Source: an uncultured Alistipes sp. (GTDB lineage: Bacteria; Bacteroidota; Bacteroidia; Bacteroidales; Rikenellaceae). From it: 37,977 nucleotides of DNA. Both the position numbers and the translations under genes were made by a program. Location: NCBI GenBank assembly GCA_900545315.1, contig UQYM01000026.1, forward strand, positions 1 through 37,977. Reading direction: 5' to 3'. Shown piece after piece: positions 1 to 9,798 of the stretch. The notes beneath the pieces are model-generated. The model was not told the DNA's origin, did no database searches, and saw only the letters and a list, made by a program, of their open reading frames with translations. The first letter of the stretch is position 1. Each line of letters starts with the position of its first letter.

Positions 1-223
1 GGAACGGAATCTGGTGGCAACTCGTCCATCCGTAAACGGTCTGTTCCGCCGGATGGCTGGGCAGGTATTCGCACAGTTCTTTCAGGTTCATCCACTGGTC
101 GGCAGGTCGTACTTGTGGAATGTTGTTCAGACCGTCAATCTTGGAATCAAGTTTATTCAACTTATCCATCATCCATGACATTGCCTTAGGCAAATCTTCA
201 AATGTAATGTTCTTGTCTTCCAT
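1..223 (-). CDS. Excisionase-like helix-turn-helix protein, partial (C-terminus off the left edge)
   Basis: A reading frame starts at ATG 221-223 on the minus strand and stays open for 74 codons to the window edge. The N-terminal half (about residues 8-33) is a short amphipathic helix with the run LPKAMSWMMDKLNKLDSKI. A segment beginning WMNLKELCEYL (about residues 45-55) then has the look of the MerR/excisionase-type winged HTH found in small proteins of Bacteroidales integrative elements. The segment after it (PAEQTVYGW) would be the turn and recognition helix. The remainder is missing, so the family assignment is by pattern only. The neighbouring integrase makes a role in excision or element regulation plausible. 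Confidence 0.6.
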   Translation of the reverse strand, partial: MEDKNITFEDLPKAMSWMMDKLNKLDSKIDGLNNIPQVRPADQWMNLKELCEYLPSHPAEQTVYGWTSCHQIPF

Positions 224-520
224 ATTATTATCAGTTGATTTTGCCGCAAAGTAAAAGCAAATCCCAATACTGATTTATGGGTGACAAATATCACCTAAAG
301 AAACATCAGCAGGTCATAAGAATCATAAACGATATGTATTGATTATCAACGGATATAATGACAAATTCCATTATTAGATTTTTTCGATTATGCCTCTCGA
401 CATAAAGGAATCATCATTGAATCATAAGGTTATGAAGATAAAAATGCACAGAAACAGAAAGCCACCCACATGAAGATGCAGATGGCTTACAGAATAGGAA
501 ATCAATGTCACTTTCTATAC
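224..520. other. Intergenic region left of the helicase-PIN gene
   Basis: No gene is supported in these 297 bases. They hold the 5' region of the HTH gene that starts at 223, including a short inverted repeat (GGTGA, 6 bases, TCACC at 280-295) that could be an operator. The hairpin at 459-488, described separately, is also here. Confidence 0.5.
459..488 (-). terminator. Hairpin downstream of the helicase-PIN gene
   Basis: Read on the minus strand, the RNA starts AAGCCA and ends TGGCTT and can pair along 13 positions around a CUUC tetraloop; four of the inner pairs include three G-U wobbles. It lies 32 bases past the stop codon of the helicase gene and is followed by a pyrimidine-rich stretch ending in ATTTTT. 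This would end the three-gene operon. The U-run is not immediate, so it is a moderate call. Confidence 0.45.
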
Positions 521-2869
521 TTAGTGTAAATTATTTTTTAGAAATTTCTTAAGCGAGATTGTAGTTATACCCAATAGCTTAGACTTAAGTTGTAGCCCAT
601 TGTCTGATGTAAGCATAATTGGATTCTGTTCTTTATACTTTAATGCGACTGATAATATCATATTGTCAGGTGAACGTTTATCAAAGTCATCTGGCAATAA
701 AGAAGTATCTGCGAACTCGTATAAAATCTCATGTTGTGTCTCATTATTAAGATTGCGTAAAGCCTTCTCCGCGTTTTGTCTTCGTTCTTCAGTTAATTTG
801 ATTTTCATCTTATCGAGCTCATCCGTCACCTTTGCAGACAAGATGATAGGATACTTTCTGTCAATCTTAGAAATAATATCGGGACAGTCCACAAAAACAT
901 TAGTATCAATGATGTAATAGTTTTTCTTCGTTACACTTAATTCCTTCTTTTTCCGTTCAAATTGAGAGAGGTCAATTTTACCTACAACTTTCAACCCTAT
1001 TGTGGAGGAGACCGTTGATGCTGTTTTTTCTTCAGATATAGGTTGGACTATAAGGCCTGATGATTCTGACTCTTGCAAATTAGTTCTCCATACATCTGTT
1101 TTACCATCAAACTTATCACAGTTATTTATAAACTGTAATACTGTAGGTGAGACAGTGTGAAATTCGTTAAGAGGCATATCTGAAATAATGAGAGTCGTAC
1201 TAAGCGAACGGCTTGTTGCTACATTAAAACGTCGATCTTCTAGTGCGAAACCCGGATTCCTTCCAGGAATGTATAGAATAGCGTAATCAACAGTCATGCC
1301 TTGGATTCTATCTATCGTTTCGATAGTTATATCCAGTTCAAGGTCAGACGTACAGAAACGTTTCTGCAGTTCCTTTACAGAATCTCTAAAAGGTGTTATG
1401 ATAGCTAAAGAACGATCAGGATAAAATTTTTCCAGCTTTTCAATCACATCTCGTATAATAGCATCTGCTTTATCTGAATAAACTCCATTGCGGACATCTA
1501 GTGTACAATGGTAAAGTACACCGCCATCTTGTGGAAATAAGACACTATTCGCTTTGGTAAAATCTAAATAGTCTTTCTTCACAGACACAAAACGATTCCC
1601 GTAAAAGCATTTTGTAAGGGAGGCAGATCGACTCGTGAGACGGAAAGTGGTTACTATACGATAAGATTTTATCGATGTTCCCAGCGCCATAGACTTTAAT
1701 CCTTCAACTTGTGTTGCCACATTCCACGAATTATATTGTGGATTGTTAAGTTTCACGATAGGCGGCAACTGCATAGGATCACCTACAATTAGGCAATCTA
1801 CCCCTAACTGCTTAAACGCAACTATAGCCGTAAGAAAAGCCTGGGAAGCCTCTTCTATTACAATCAGATCGTATTTAGGCAGACCATAAAGTGTCATTTT
1901 CTTCTCACTATATACGCTTGATAGCTGATAGTTTGTCGCACAGAGTATTTCGCCACCAGGAACCTGCAAGTCGGCCGAGGCAGCTTTTACACCAGACACC
2001 TGTTTGCGTTCGTCAATAGAGAGATTTGTCTTGCTGACACGACCTCCCTTCACATACTTCTGCAAAGGCTTCTGCTTTATCAACTCGATAAGGCCCTTGT
2101 TCGCCATAGTGGTGACGCAGACGGTTTTGCCAGCATCAAGATACGATGAAATCACAGAAGCGATGGTGTAACTCTTACCAGTTCCCGGAGGACCTTGTAC
2201 GATACAACAATGTTCATTAGCGAGCGTGTCTATGATTGTGTCAGAGATGCCTGTTGGCTTCTGTTCATCAAACGCAAGTTCTTCGGGTGTCCATTCATCA
2301 TAATCAATAGTCGGTTCAAGGTTCAATTCCTCCTTTGAAGAGAATGCATCCATGTAGTTGGCAAGGTTACGGAAATACTCTACAGGAGGAAATGGATTAT
2401 GGACGATAAGTGAAAGACTTTTGCCATCAGCCAATGCCTTTGACAAGATATCGTACAACTTAATACTGAATCCAGAGCATGCAACATAGTCATAGTTGGA
2501 ATCACCAGTATGAACATAGTACATTGGAGTCATGTCAGAACCTGGAGAATGAAAATCCTTATTGTCAACGAACTCCTCCCAACGGCAGATCCATTCCGTA
2601 ACGTGTTCACCTAATGCTTGTTTAGCACCTTTCTTAATTATACACACGCCCTTCAGAACTTTCAAGCGTGGAGCCATACGGCGGGGGCATTTGAGGATAA
2701 TCATGCCTGTTTCATGCTGAATGGAATCAACATAAGCAAGCGACAATTCACCTGTCTTGAATAAGTTCCGCATCTGCGAGCGATTGATCTTTTGTTGTTC
2801 GTCGATAGCCTCCTTTACCTGGTCAGCAAAGAATGACTTATAGTTTGCAAGTTTGATATTGTCAATCAT
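521..2869 (-). CDS. UPF1-like superfamily 1 helicase with C-terminal PIN nuclease domain
   Basis: This is a 782-aa protein counted from ATG 2869; a TTG six bases upstream (2875) would add two residues. The helicase has Walker A GPPGTGKS (226-233), motif II IVIEEASQA (about 336-344), motif III GDPMQLPP (363-370), motif V IDRIQG (about 519-524) and motif VI RRFNVATSRS (546-555), the order of the UPF1/Dna2/IGHMBP2 group (AAA_11/AAA_12). Motif II reads EEAS rather than the usual DEAS. After a polar linker (about 590-645) comes a PIN domain (about 650-780) with all four expected acidic residues: D655, E684, D735 and D756. PIN domains cleave RNA with divalent metals, so an ATP-driven nucleic-acid remodelling RNase is likely; this is inferred. 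The start lies 2 bases from the stop of the giant ATPase gene, so the two are probably translationally coupled. No host housekeeping gene of this architecture is known to me. Confidence 0.88.
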   Translation of the reverse strand: MIDNIKLANYKSFFADQVKEAIDEQQKINRSQMRNLFKTGELSLAYVDSIQHETGMIILKCPRRMAPRLKVLKGVCIIKKGAKQALGEHVTEWICRWEEFVDNKDFHSPGSDMTPMYYVHTGDSNYDYVACSGFSIKLYDILSKALADGKSLSLIVHNPFPPVEYFRNLANYMDAFSSKEELNLEPTIDYDEWTPEELAFDEQKPTGISDTIIDTLANEHCCIVQGPPGTGKSYTIASVISSYLDAGKTVCVTTMANKGLIELIKQKPLQKYVKGGRVSKTNLSIDERKQVSGVKAASADLQVPGGEILCATNYQLSSVYSEKKMTLYGLPKYDLIVIEEASQAFLTAIVAFKQLGVDCLIVGDPMQLPPIVKLNNPQYNSWNVATQVEGLKSMALGTSIKSYRIVTTFRLTSRSASLTKCFYGNRFVSVKKDYLDFTKANSVLFPQDGGVLYHCTLDVRNGVYSDKADAIIRDVIEKLEKFYPDRSLAIITPFRDSVKELQKRFCTSDLELDITIETIDRIQGMTVDYAILYIPGRNPGFALEDRRFNVATSRSLSTTLIISDMPLNEFHTVSPTVLQFINNCDKFDGKTDVWRTNLQESESSGLIVQPISEEKTASTVSSTIGLKVVGKIDLSQFERKKKELSVTKKNYYIIDTNVFVDCPDIISKIDRKYPIILSAKVTDELDKMKIKLTEERRQNAEKALRNLNNETQHEILYEFADTSLLPDDFDKRSPDNMILSVALKYKEQNPIMLTSDNGLQLKSKLLGITTISLKKFLKNNLH

Positions 2870-2871
2870 AA

Positions 2872-5800
2872 TCAATAGTCGTTATCGTTGTAATCATCGT
2901 TACCATCTTCCGCTTCTGCCATAGCACCAACATAGTGAGCGAATACGGCATCCATATTTGTACGAGCAGCCACACGAATCAAGGTGTATGCAGTACCTTT
3001 GGCATCTTCAAGTATGCCTGTATAAAGGGCCCTTACTACATCAACCTTCTCCTTGCCGGTAATCTTGATAACAACATCGTCTTTTTCTACGAGTTTCAGG
3101 AATTCCTCGGCGTTGTTAATGTAATGGAAGTTCTTGCCTTGTCCATCAAGATAAACACAAATCTTCCACTTGTCACCAACCATCTTATTCCATACAGAAG
3201 GAGAAACATACATCACGCCACGAGCAGCACTACAAGTATGAATGTATCTACCATCTTTAAGTTTGTGTACAGTTACATCACTCGCATTACGCACGAACTC
3301 TTCCATTGTTTCCTCAGGCTCTGCGTGCATCTCATTTCTGAGGTTCTGGTACAGACGCAACTGAGCAAGATAATTGGTGTCGGCAATCTGCTCTGGCTTG
3401 ATGTTACATTGAGCTAAGAGGTCTATTTCCTCCCTCGTTGGTGGTAATGATTCCAGTTCAAGAGGCGTTCCATGTGAGCGAAGGCGTTCTAATTCCTTTT
3501 TGGTAAAGATCTTCGGATGTTTACGTGTACGAGGTTTGTAAGGTCTGTCGCCAACAGGTTGATAATTCTTGTCCTTATCAACAGATCCCATGTACCCATT
3601 GCGGTCAGGATCATAATCCTTATGAGGCTTATTTGATAAAGCGTGAGACGTGTTAGACGTATGAGTATTAGAAGGCGTTGTGCTGGCATTATCCGTCGTG
3701 TCAACATCTTCATCAACGTCAGCTTCTACATCGTCTGTTTCATCTGTGTCATCGTAGTCTTCAATATCCTCTTCATCAACCTGTTCATATGTGTCATACT
3801 GACCAAGGTCATCTTCTGATTCTTCCTCTGCTGTAGATGACGTTGTTTGACCAACTGGTGATTCAGCTTGTTGCGACTGCTGTTGTGGACGAGAGTCAGA
3901 AGTTGGCTGTTGCGATGCGGTTTGAATAGGTTCTTTTGGTGATGTATCTGCTTCTTCCCCAACTTCAAGTTCGTTAACAGGTCTTGACGTTACATCTTTA
4001 TTTGGTGCACCAGGCTTGTCATCCTTGCGAATAGTTTCCCTATCGTCAACATGTTGGTTTTCGGTTGATGTCTCTGTAGTTGCTTCTGTAGCAGTATCTG
4101 TTGGTTCATACGTAGCATTGCTATAGTAATCGTTTTCTGTTTCGAAAGGTTCTTCTTCCTCTGGCTCAACGTTGATGGTCAAATCCAACGATCTGAGATA
4201 AGCGCGGAACTTTTCATCGTATGCAAGCGAAGAGCAATATTTTTCGATGCACGCTTCTACAGAAACGCTATCATCAAGAACGTCTTCACATACATTGTCA
4301 TACACGTCAAAACCTACCAGTCGCTTCAATCTACTACAGAACTTTGTAAAGGTACGATTATGCTTCCATGAGCTTACATAATAAAGGTGGTTGTCATCGT
4401 TATAGATACGCTCAACATCATTATGTATAGTGTCATAACCGAGGTCTATCTTTTCACATACAACAAAATGATACTGCGACAGCTTTGTATTATAGCGTTC
4501 GTAGAGTTCTTGGAAACGATCTGGGTTCTCGATAGCCGACAAGATAAGCAGACGAGGTCTGATAATGGCAACCATATCAGCTGTTTCATCTTGTTTACCT
4601 ATAGGTGTTGCCACAAAATCAGAACTTGTCAGACATTTTATCTTCAGTATGTTGCAGACCTTGACAAACAAATCTGTATCATAAGGGAAAGCACTTGTCT
4701 GCATAACAAACTCATCGCCACGGAAGATATTCCTTTCCTGTGTCGCATCTGGATGGATAGCATAAAGTTCCGTAATATGCTTCTTCTGCCCCTTACCATT
4801 ACGCCATTCTGCAGTTGGCGTTTTACGATAGTTGTCAACCAAAGTCTCATCTTGAATAGGCGAAGACAGCATCCAATTAATTACTATACTGCGGAAATGA
4901 GTTTCTTCCTCTCTTGGATGCGTGACACGAGCAAGGTAATAAAGGCAATCTTCAAAAGAGAGAGCCTTACAGAAGTTGATCTTCTCAAATAATTCACGAG
5001 CATCACGATTGTCAATAGAGTCAACAATAGCTTTGCAAGGAACCTTCTCTTGCCATTGAGGTACCTTGGCACGAACAGCATAACCAGCTATGTGAGGTGC
5101 ATACAACAACTCCGGCTTTTGAACAGAATTCTCTGTTGGTATGCACACGCGGTTATTGAAATATCCATCTTCCACCCATGATTCATATTCGCCCAAGCGA
5201 CGAGAGAAACATTTCGACCAGAAATAACAAGCAAATGTGCGGTTTGCGAGATACTTCAAGTCCTCTCGCGTCATATTTTGATGCACGTTCTCCGCTTTGA
5301 AATATTGCTTAATGATATCCTTGTTGCCTTCGAATATGTAAGTGTCAGAAAGATACGACAATTCAGACACACCATTTGCCTCAAAGTCGCACGTTGGAGA
5401 ATATTCTGTTCCAAGTGTCAGCTCATGAGCAAACTTGTATGTCGTTTCATTCGACTTGACCAGATACTTTATCTGCTTACGAAGTGTGTCATTTATGTCA
5501 TACTCACTCTGTATCTTGGCTACTTCACGTACAAACTGAATGTGAATGTCTGCAACGCTATTCTTATCGGCAGCAAACTTTGCAAGATAATCCTTAACCT
5601 TTGCGTCAATCCACATTTGCTTTGTGGTAATGAGATTGCGATTACCGTACTCTTCAGAGATAGCATGAAGCAAGTCCTTATTTGCCTTTAGAATATCGGG
5701 ATGAACCTCGTTGGCAAGAGTGATGTACTTAAATGGTTCAGATACAGAAGCCTCATCCACGTTGACGATTATTACCTGATCAATAGTCTTATAACCAGCA

Positions 5801-8800
5801 TATTGAGTACGAACTCTCAACTGCATAATTTGGTGTTTCCTTTCTGCCCATTTATCCTTCAGGTCTTTAAGGTGCTTGGTCATCATCGCTACAACCGAAT
5901 CCAAAGACTCGGCTTCAATAGTTGAAAGCTTAGGCAAGATGTCTGAGAAAAGAATATCCTTGTTATCGGACTTAAGACCGAGTTTCCTGAACAATTTCAT
6001 CCACTCTGCCTTCTCGTTTTCATTGGCGGTTTCGATGTAAGACGAAGACACAAACTGCGCCTCCTTTACATACTTAGTTACCAGTGCCTCAATTTGTTCC
6101 TGCTGATAGGTGTCAGAAATGTAAAGCGATGCACAATTGATAAGCGCGTTGTTATTGTCAAGCAACGGAATAGTCTTGAACTTATCAACAGATGTAATTT
6201 GCTTCTGGTTTACCTTTACCCATCGCCAGAAATCAACGTTATTATTTATAACATTAATAGATTGACGCAAGTTTGCGTTCTGGACAAGGATGTCAGTTGT
6301 GGTATTGATGTCAAACTTCACAATCTTGAACAGCTGACGCATATCCTGAGAGAAATCATCGGTATATTTCTGTGAGAGCATAACATACGTCTTCGGACAC
6401 CATGCTTTCTCGCACAGAATCTTTGCGTCCTCGTTGTATTCGATATACTGGATATTCAGTTCCCTTGCTCTTGCTATGGTTCCATCATAGGCAAGTAAAG
6501 GCATATCCTTGATGTCGTTGAAACTCATAGTATCATCAAAGAGTCTGTCTACGTCTCGCTTCAGGTATTCCAAGAATGTGAGCATAGTTGCCTCGTCAAC
6601 AAGACTGGCATAGATAACCGCCTTGTTCTTTATTACAACATCTGTGAAGAACGACTTGTCTGTGAAGGTCTTAACGCCAAACTGCTGACGCAAGAACGAT
6701 TCCAGTTTCTTTACCTCTTCCTTCTCACGACCTTCAAAGTAATCATTCGATAGAGCATACATCATGCTATCCTGCAACCAAGCATGATTGATATTGTCAG
6801 CATAGGTGCTGTTCTGAGCATACGCATCCTGATTGAAGTATCGCACGTCATCGTTGCAAAGATATACCTCATTTTTGTGGATGTCAATACAACGCAAGAC
6901 ATAATCCTTGAAAGCGTTTTCCTTCAACTGCGCTTCACAACCGTACACATATTCAACAAATGCTTTGTTGGCGGCATAATTGTTTTCTATGGCAGCGTTT
7001 ACTTTTGCTCGGAAATCGGCATCGCCAACTATGACAGTCGTGATGAAGGAGTCCTTGGTAAATTCGTTGAATCCAAGGTCAGCAAATATTGCAGTTATAT
7101 TACCTTTCTCGTCATCAGCAAGGCTATCAAAATAAATATGCGATAGTACGTTGATAACATTCTCGCCCAACCATTTCTCACGTGTTAAGCCATGAGCATC
7201 TTCGTTGAAGAAGTAGTGATAATTGGTATAGTCGGTACTTGCACCACCAGCCTCAGTAATGTACGGAACCTTTGTCTTGTTAGCCTTTAAATCAACTTCC
7301 TTTACTGCAAGATAACGATAGAATGCAACAGAATTGCTTGGTACGTTAAGCAACGCCATAGCATCCTCATTGGATAGAATGTAATCTGTAATCATAGACG
7401 CAACAGAGAAAGACAGGAAATACTTGTCTGCAAATGATTTCCAATTTTCATCTTCCTCAAAATTTGCTCTTGATGCCTCGCAAAGATGCGGTACAAATCT
7501 ACGCAAGAATCCTATTCCATTACAATTCGTGTCAAAATCATAGTAGAGACTTCCTGCTGTAAACAGATCGCCTTCGTATTCAATAAATATATTTTTCTTC
7601 GCAAACTCGTTTAGTTCATCCTTACTCAACCAATGTCTTATAAATCGTGTATTGTTTTCGGGAACTGTCAACCATGTCTGGAAATCAGTTTCCTCACATT
7701 TCTCTACAACAGCATCAACCTCTACATCAAGGCTCGAAGGAGAATGCTTGTACAAGAAATCCATGAATGCCTCCGATTGTCTTAACTCGTCAACTGGCAA
7801 GGAATAGTCACCCAACTCCATAAGAATTACGAAGTCTTCGTCTGAAATGACTCCGTTCGCTGTCATGCCAGTCATGTCGTTAATAATATTGTCGATGCAT
7901 TCAAAGGTTTGTTCACCATCCTTATCCACGCATGGAACAAAAGGCTCTTCTTTTATGAGCTTTTCAAATTCTTCCTGGAACTCCTCTATAAACGTCTTAT
8001 ACACTCGTCTCTTCTTGCACTCATCAAAGTCTGGGATAAGCGCAAAGATTGAGTCAAGGTCGTATTTTTTGCTTTCAATAAGCTGCTTGATCCAATAAAA
8101 GAACTGTTTACCTGCAATACGAGCAATAACGTGATTGAGCTCGATATCCTCAATATCATCACGCTGCCCGTTGGGCACCATATCGGTGTTCATTAGGAAA
8201 TTGAAGCCCCAATCAGCCCGTTTTGCTGGCAGATAGCAGTAAAGCATGGCATCATCAACTGGCATCAACTTTCTTTCAGCTTTCTTGCACGCAAACTTTA
8301 CCGCAGTCTTACGGAAGTTCATGTACTTCTCAGGTATTTTCTCATAACCATCCGAACGAAGAGAGTCTGGATTTTCCAAGACATCGTTTATCTTATCTGT
8401 AATGTCCTCAGGAATATCATCTACAAGAGAATCTGATACACACCAGTCTTTATTGTCTTTCTCACGTACAATCGGTTCATCCTGACCATCAATAAAGATG
8501 CTAACCTTCTTGATGTTCGGGATAAACAATATGACGCGCTCTGATTCAAATACATCGGTAAACAAATCGATGTAGTTATCATCTCTGTCTTCGTCGGTCA
8601 GAATTTCCTTATCTCGTGGTTGGAGAGCGAACTTTACTCTGAACTCTTCGTTTGGATGCTGACGGAAAACAGACTTGATTTCATTATCTATCTCATTATG
8701 TTCCGTCCAGATTGGTAATATCTGCCATGGTGTATTGATTACATCCGTAGCAGACTTGTCGAACCTGAATGTGTAATTACCAGTATTGAGGAGAACATAG

Positions 8801-9780
8801 TCGTTGTCAAGAAAAACGGTCTTAAAACCAATACCTTTGTAACCGATGGCTTCGGTATTGTCAGACTTCTCGCCATCATTTATATCACAAATAGCTGCAA
8901 TATTCTTCGGATTGAAATATTCACCTGTATGCTCGAATGTTAAGTAGTTCTCGGTAATATGGAACTCTACATTAACAGGCAAAGGTTGAATCTTGCCATT
9001 AATTTTAGTACGACGAGGATAATCATTAGCATTCTGCAACAACTCATAGATGAATACTTCCTTACCGCTTTGTGTAAGTTGCTTTTTGAGAGTATCAAGC
9101 GAACGAGCAATCTTCTTTGCAGCACCTGCAGGATAACGCATAATGCCCTCGTAAAGACTGTTCACAATGTCTTTGGGGTAAATTGGTGTTATTTCCTCAT
9201 GCAAGTCTATACCAAACTTGAGAGGATCGGTTTCAAGCAATACCCAAGTGAACTTGTAGTATGCAAAGCGGTTAAATTCCTTGTTACTTCTAAATGAGAT
9301 AGACAGATTCTTTATACCACGTTCCTTATCTTCAATCTTTGTAAAATCAGTATTACGGATATCTGTTATCGTAAACCAACCTTCATTTCTTTGCGGCGCA
9401 AACTGACCAATAAACTGATTGTTCTCAAGACGCAATCTGCGTTTAATTTTAACGACCTCCTCGGAATCTACGTATTGGGTTGCTGCACGATTGTATTGTG
9501 GTCTTCTTTGCTCTTCGTGAGATTTTGGCTTAGCTTTTTCAATTACATACTTTGTAGGTTTTTCTCCTGAGAAATCTGTCCAGAATGAAAACAATCCAGA
9601 ATCTGTTAAAAATTCATAGAAATGCTCGTACCCCAGATTCTTATAATTGATGCCGACTTTCCCAACAGCACGTAAGAGATCATACTGGTTCACCCATCCA
9701 TCACCTTTGTCTATCAATTCTACTTTAGGCAAAGATTGATATATCTCACGTAATTTTTCTATTATAGATTTGCTGATCAT
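2872..9780 (-). CDS. Giant LOTUS-like / sacsin-type GHKL ATPase protein (2302 aa)
   Basis: Residues about 5-82 resemble an OST-HTH/LOTUS domain (GDGWV at 26-30, then NLGYEHFYEFL at 48-58), a fold that binds RNA and often accompanies PIN/NYN nucleases. Residues about 215-340 are a sacsin-like GHKL ATPase: N-box ELLQNAND (246-253), G1 region EHTGEYF (283-289) and G2 box GYKGIGFKTVF (313-323). In the G1 region His replaces the usual Asp. About 1500 residues with no recognised enzymatic motif follow, as in other large sacsin/NO-VEIN-type proteins. Residues about 1870-2055 are a highly acidic, Ser/Thr/Gln-rich linker. A basic patch and a C-terminal folded region (about 2150-2290) of unknown family come last. 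The gene follows the XRE regulator by 18 bases and is coupled to the helicase-PIN gene. I infer an ATP-driven sensor or chaperone-like scaffold in a defence complex. The domain calls rest on motif reading only. Confidence 0.85.
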   Translation of the reverse strand: MISKSIIEKLREIYQSLPKVELIDKGDGWVNQYDLLRAVGKVGINYKNLGYEHFYEFLTDSGLFSFWTDFSGEKPTKYVIEKAKPKSHEEQRRPQYNRAATQYVDSEEVVKIKRRLRLENNQFIGQFAPQRNEGWFTITDIRNTDFTKIEDKERGIKNLSISFRSNKEFNRFAYYKFTWVLLETDPLKFGIDLHEEITPIYPKDIVNSLYEGIMRYPAGAAKKIARSLDTLKKQLTQSGKEVFIYELLQNANDYPRRTKINGKIQPLPVNVEFHITENYLTFEHTGEYFNPKNIAAICDINDGEKSDNTEAIGYKGIGFKTVFLDNDYVLLNTGNYTFRFDKSATDVINTPWQILPIWTEHNEIDNEIKSVFRQHPNEEFRVKFALQPRDKEILTDEDRDDNYIDLFTDVFESERVILFIPNIKKVSIFIDGQDEPIVREKDNKDWCVSDSLVDDIPEDITDKINDVLENPDSLRSDGYEKIPEKYMNFRKTAVKFACKKAERKLMPVDDAMLYCYLPAKRADWGFNFLMNTDMVPNGQRDDIEDIELNHVIARIAGKQFFYWIKQLIESKKYDLDSIFALIPDFDECKKRRVYKTFIEEFQEEFEKLIKEEPFVPCVDKDGEQTFECIDNIINDMTGMTANGVISDEDFVILMELGDYSLPVDELRQSEAFMDFLYKHSPSSLDVEVDAVVEKCEETDFQTWLTVPENNTRFIRHWLSKDELNEFAKKNIFIEYEGDLFTAGSLYYDFDTNCNGIGFLRRFVPHLCEASRANFEEDENWKSFADKYFLSFSVASMITDYILSNEDAMALLNVPSNSVAFYRYLAVKEVDLKANKTKVPYITEAGGASTDYTNYHYFFNEDAHGLTREKWLGENVINVLSHIYFDSLADDEKGNITAIFADLGFNEFTKDSFITTVIVGDADFRAKVNAAIENNYAANKAFVEYVYGCEAQLKENAFKDYVLRCIDIHKNEVYLCNDDVRYFNQDAYAQNSTYADNINHAWLQDSMMYALSNDYFEGREKEEVKKLESFLRQQFGVKTFTDKSFFTDVVIKNKAVIYASLVDEATMLTFLEYLKRDVDRLFDDTMSFNDIKDMPLLAYDGTIARARELNIQYIEYNEDAKILCEKAWCPKTYVMLSQKYTDDFSQDMRQLFKIVKFDINTTTDILVQNANLRQSINVINNNVDFWRWVKVNQKQITSVDKFKTIPLLDNNNALINCASLYISDTYQQEQIEALVTKYVKEAQFVSSSYIETANENEKAEWMKLFRKLGLKSDNKDILFSDILPKLSTIEAESLDSVVAMMTKHLKDLKDKWAERKHQIMQLRVRTQYAGYKTIDQVIIVNVDEASVSEPFKYITLANEVHPDILKANKDLLHAISEEYGNRNLITTKQMWIDAKVKDYLAKFAADKNSVADIHIQFVREVAKIQSEYDINDTLRKQIKYLVKSNETTYKFAHELTLGTEYSPTCDFEANGVSELSYLSDTYIFEGNKDIIKQYFKAENVHQNMTREDLKYLANRTFACYFWSKCFSRRLGEYESWVEDGYFNNRVCIPTENSVQKPELLYAPHIAGYAVRAKVPQWQEKVPCKAIVDSIDNRDARELFEKINFCKALSFEDCLYYLARVTHPREEETHFRSIVINWMLSSPIQDETLVDNYRKTPTAEWRNGKGQKKHITELYAIHPDATQERNIFRGDEFVMQTSAFPYDTDLFVKVCNILKIKCLTSSDFVATPIGKQDETADMVAIIRPRLLILSAIENPDRFQELYERYNTKLSQYHFVVCEKIDLGYDTIHNDVERIYNDDNHLYYVSSWKHNRTFTKFCSRLKRLVGFDVYDNVCEDVLDDSVSVEACIEKYCSSLAYDEKFRAYLRSLDLTINVEPEEEEPFETENDYYSNATYEPTDTATEATTETSTENQHVDDRETIRKDDKPGAPNKDVTSRPVNELEVGEEADTSPKEPIQTASQQPTSDSRPQQQSQQAESPVGQTTSSTAEEESEDDLGQYDTYEQVDEEDIEDYDDTDETDDVEADVDEDVDTTDNASTTPSNTHTSNTSHALSNKPHKDYDPDRNGYMGSVDKDKNYQPVGDRPYKPRTRKHPKIFTKKELERLRSHGTPLELESLPPTREEIDLLAQCNIKPEQIADTNYLAQLRLYQNLRNEMHAEPEETMEEFVRNASDVTVHKLKDGRYIHTCSAARGVMYVSPSVWNKMVGDKWKICVYLDGQGKNFHYINNAEEFLKLVEKDDVVIKITGKEKVDVVRALYTGILEDAKGTAYTLIRVAARTNMDAVFAHYVGAMAEAEDGNDDYNDNDY

Positions 9781-9798
9781 ATTCTATTAGATTAGTTA

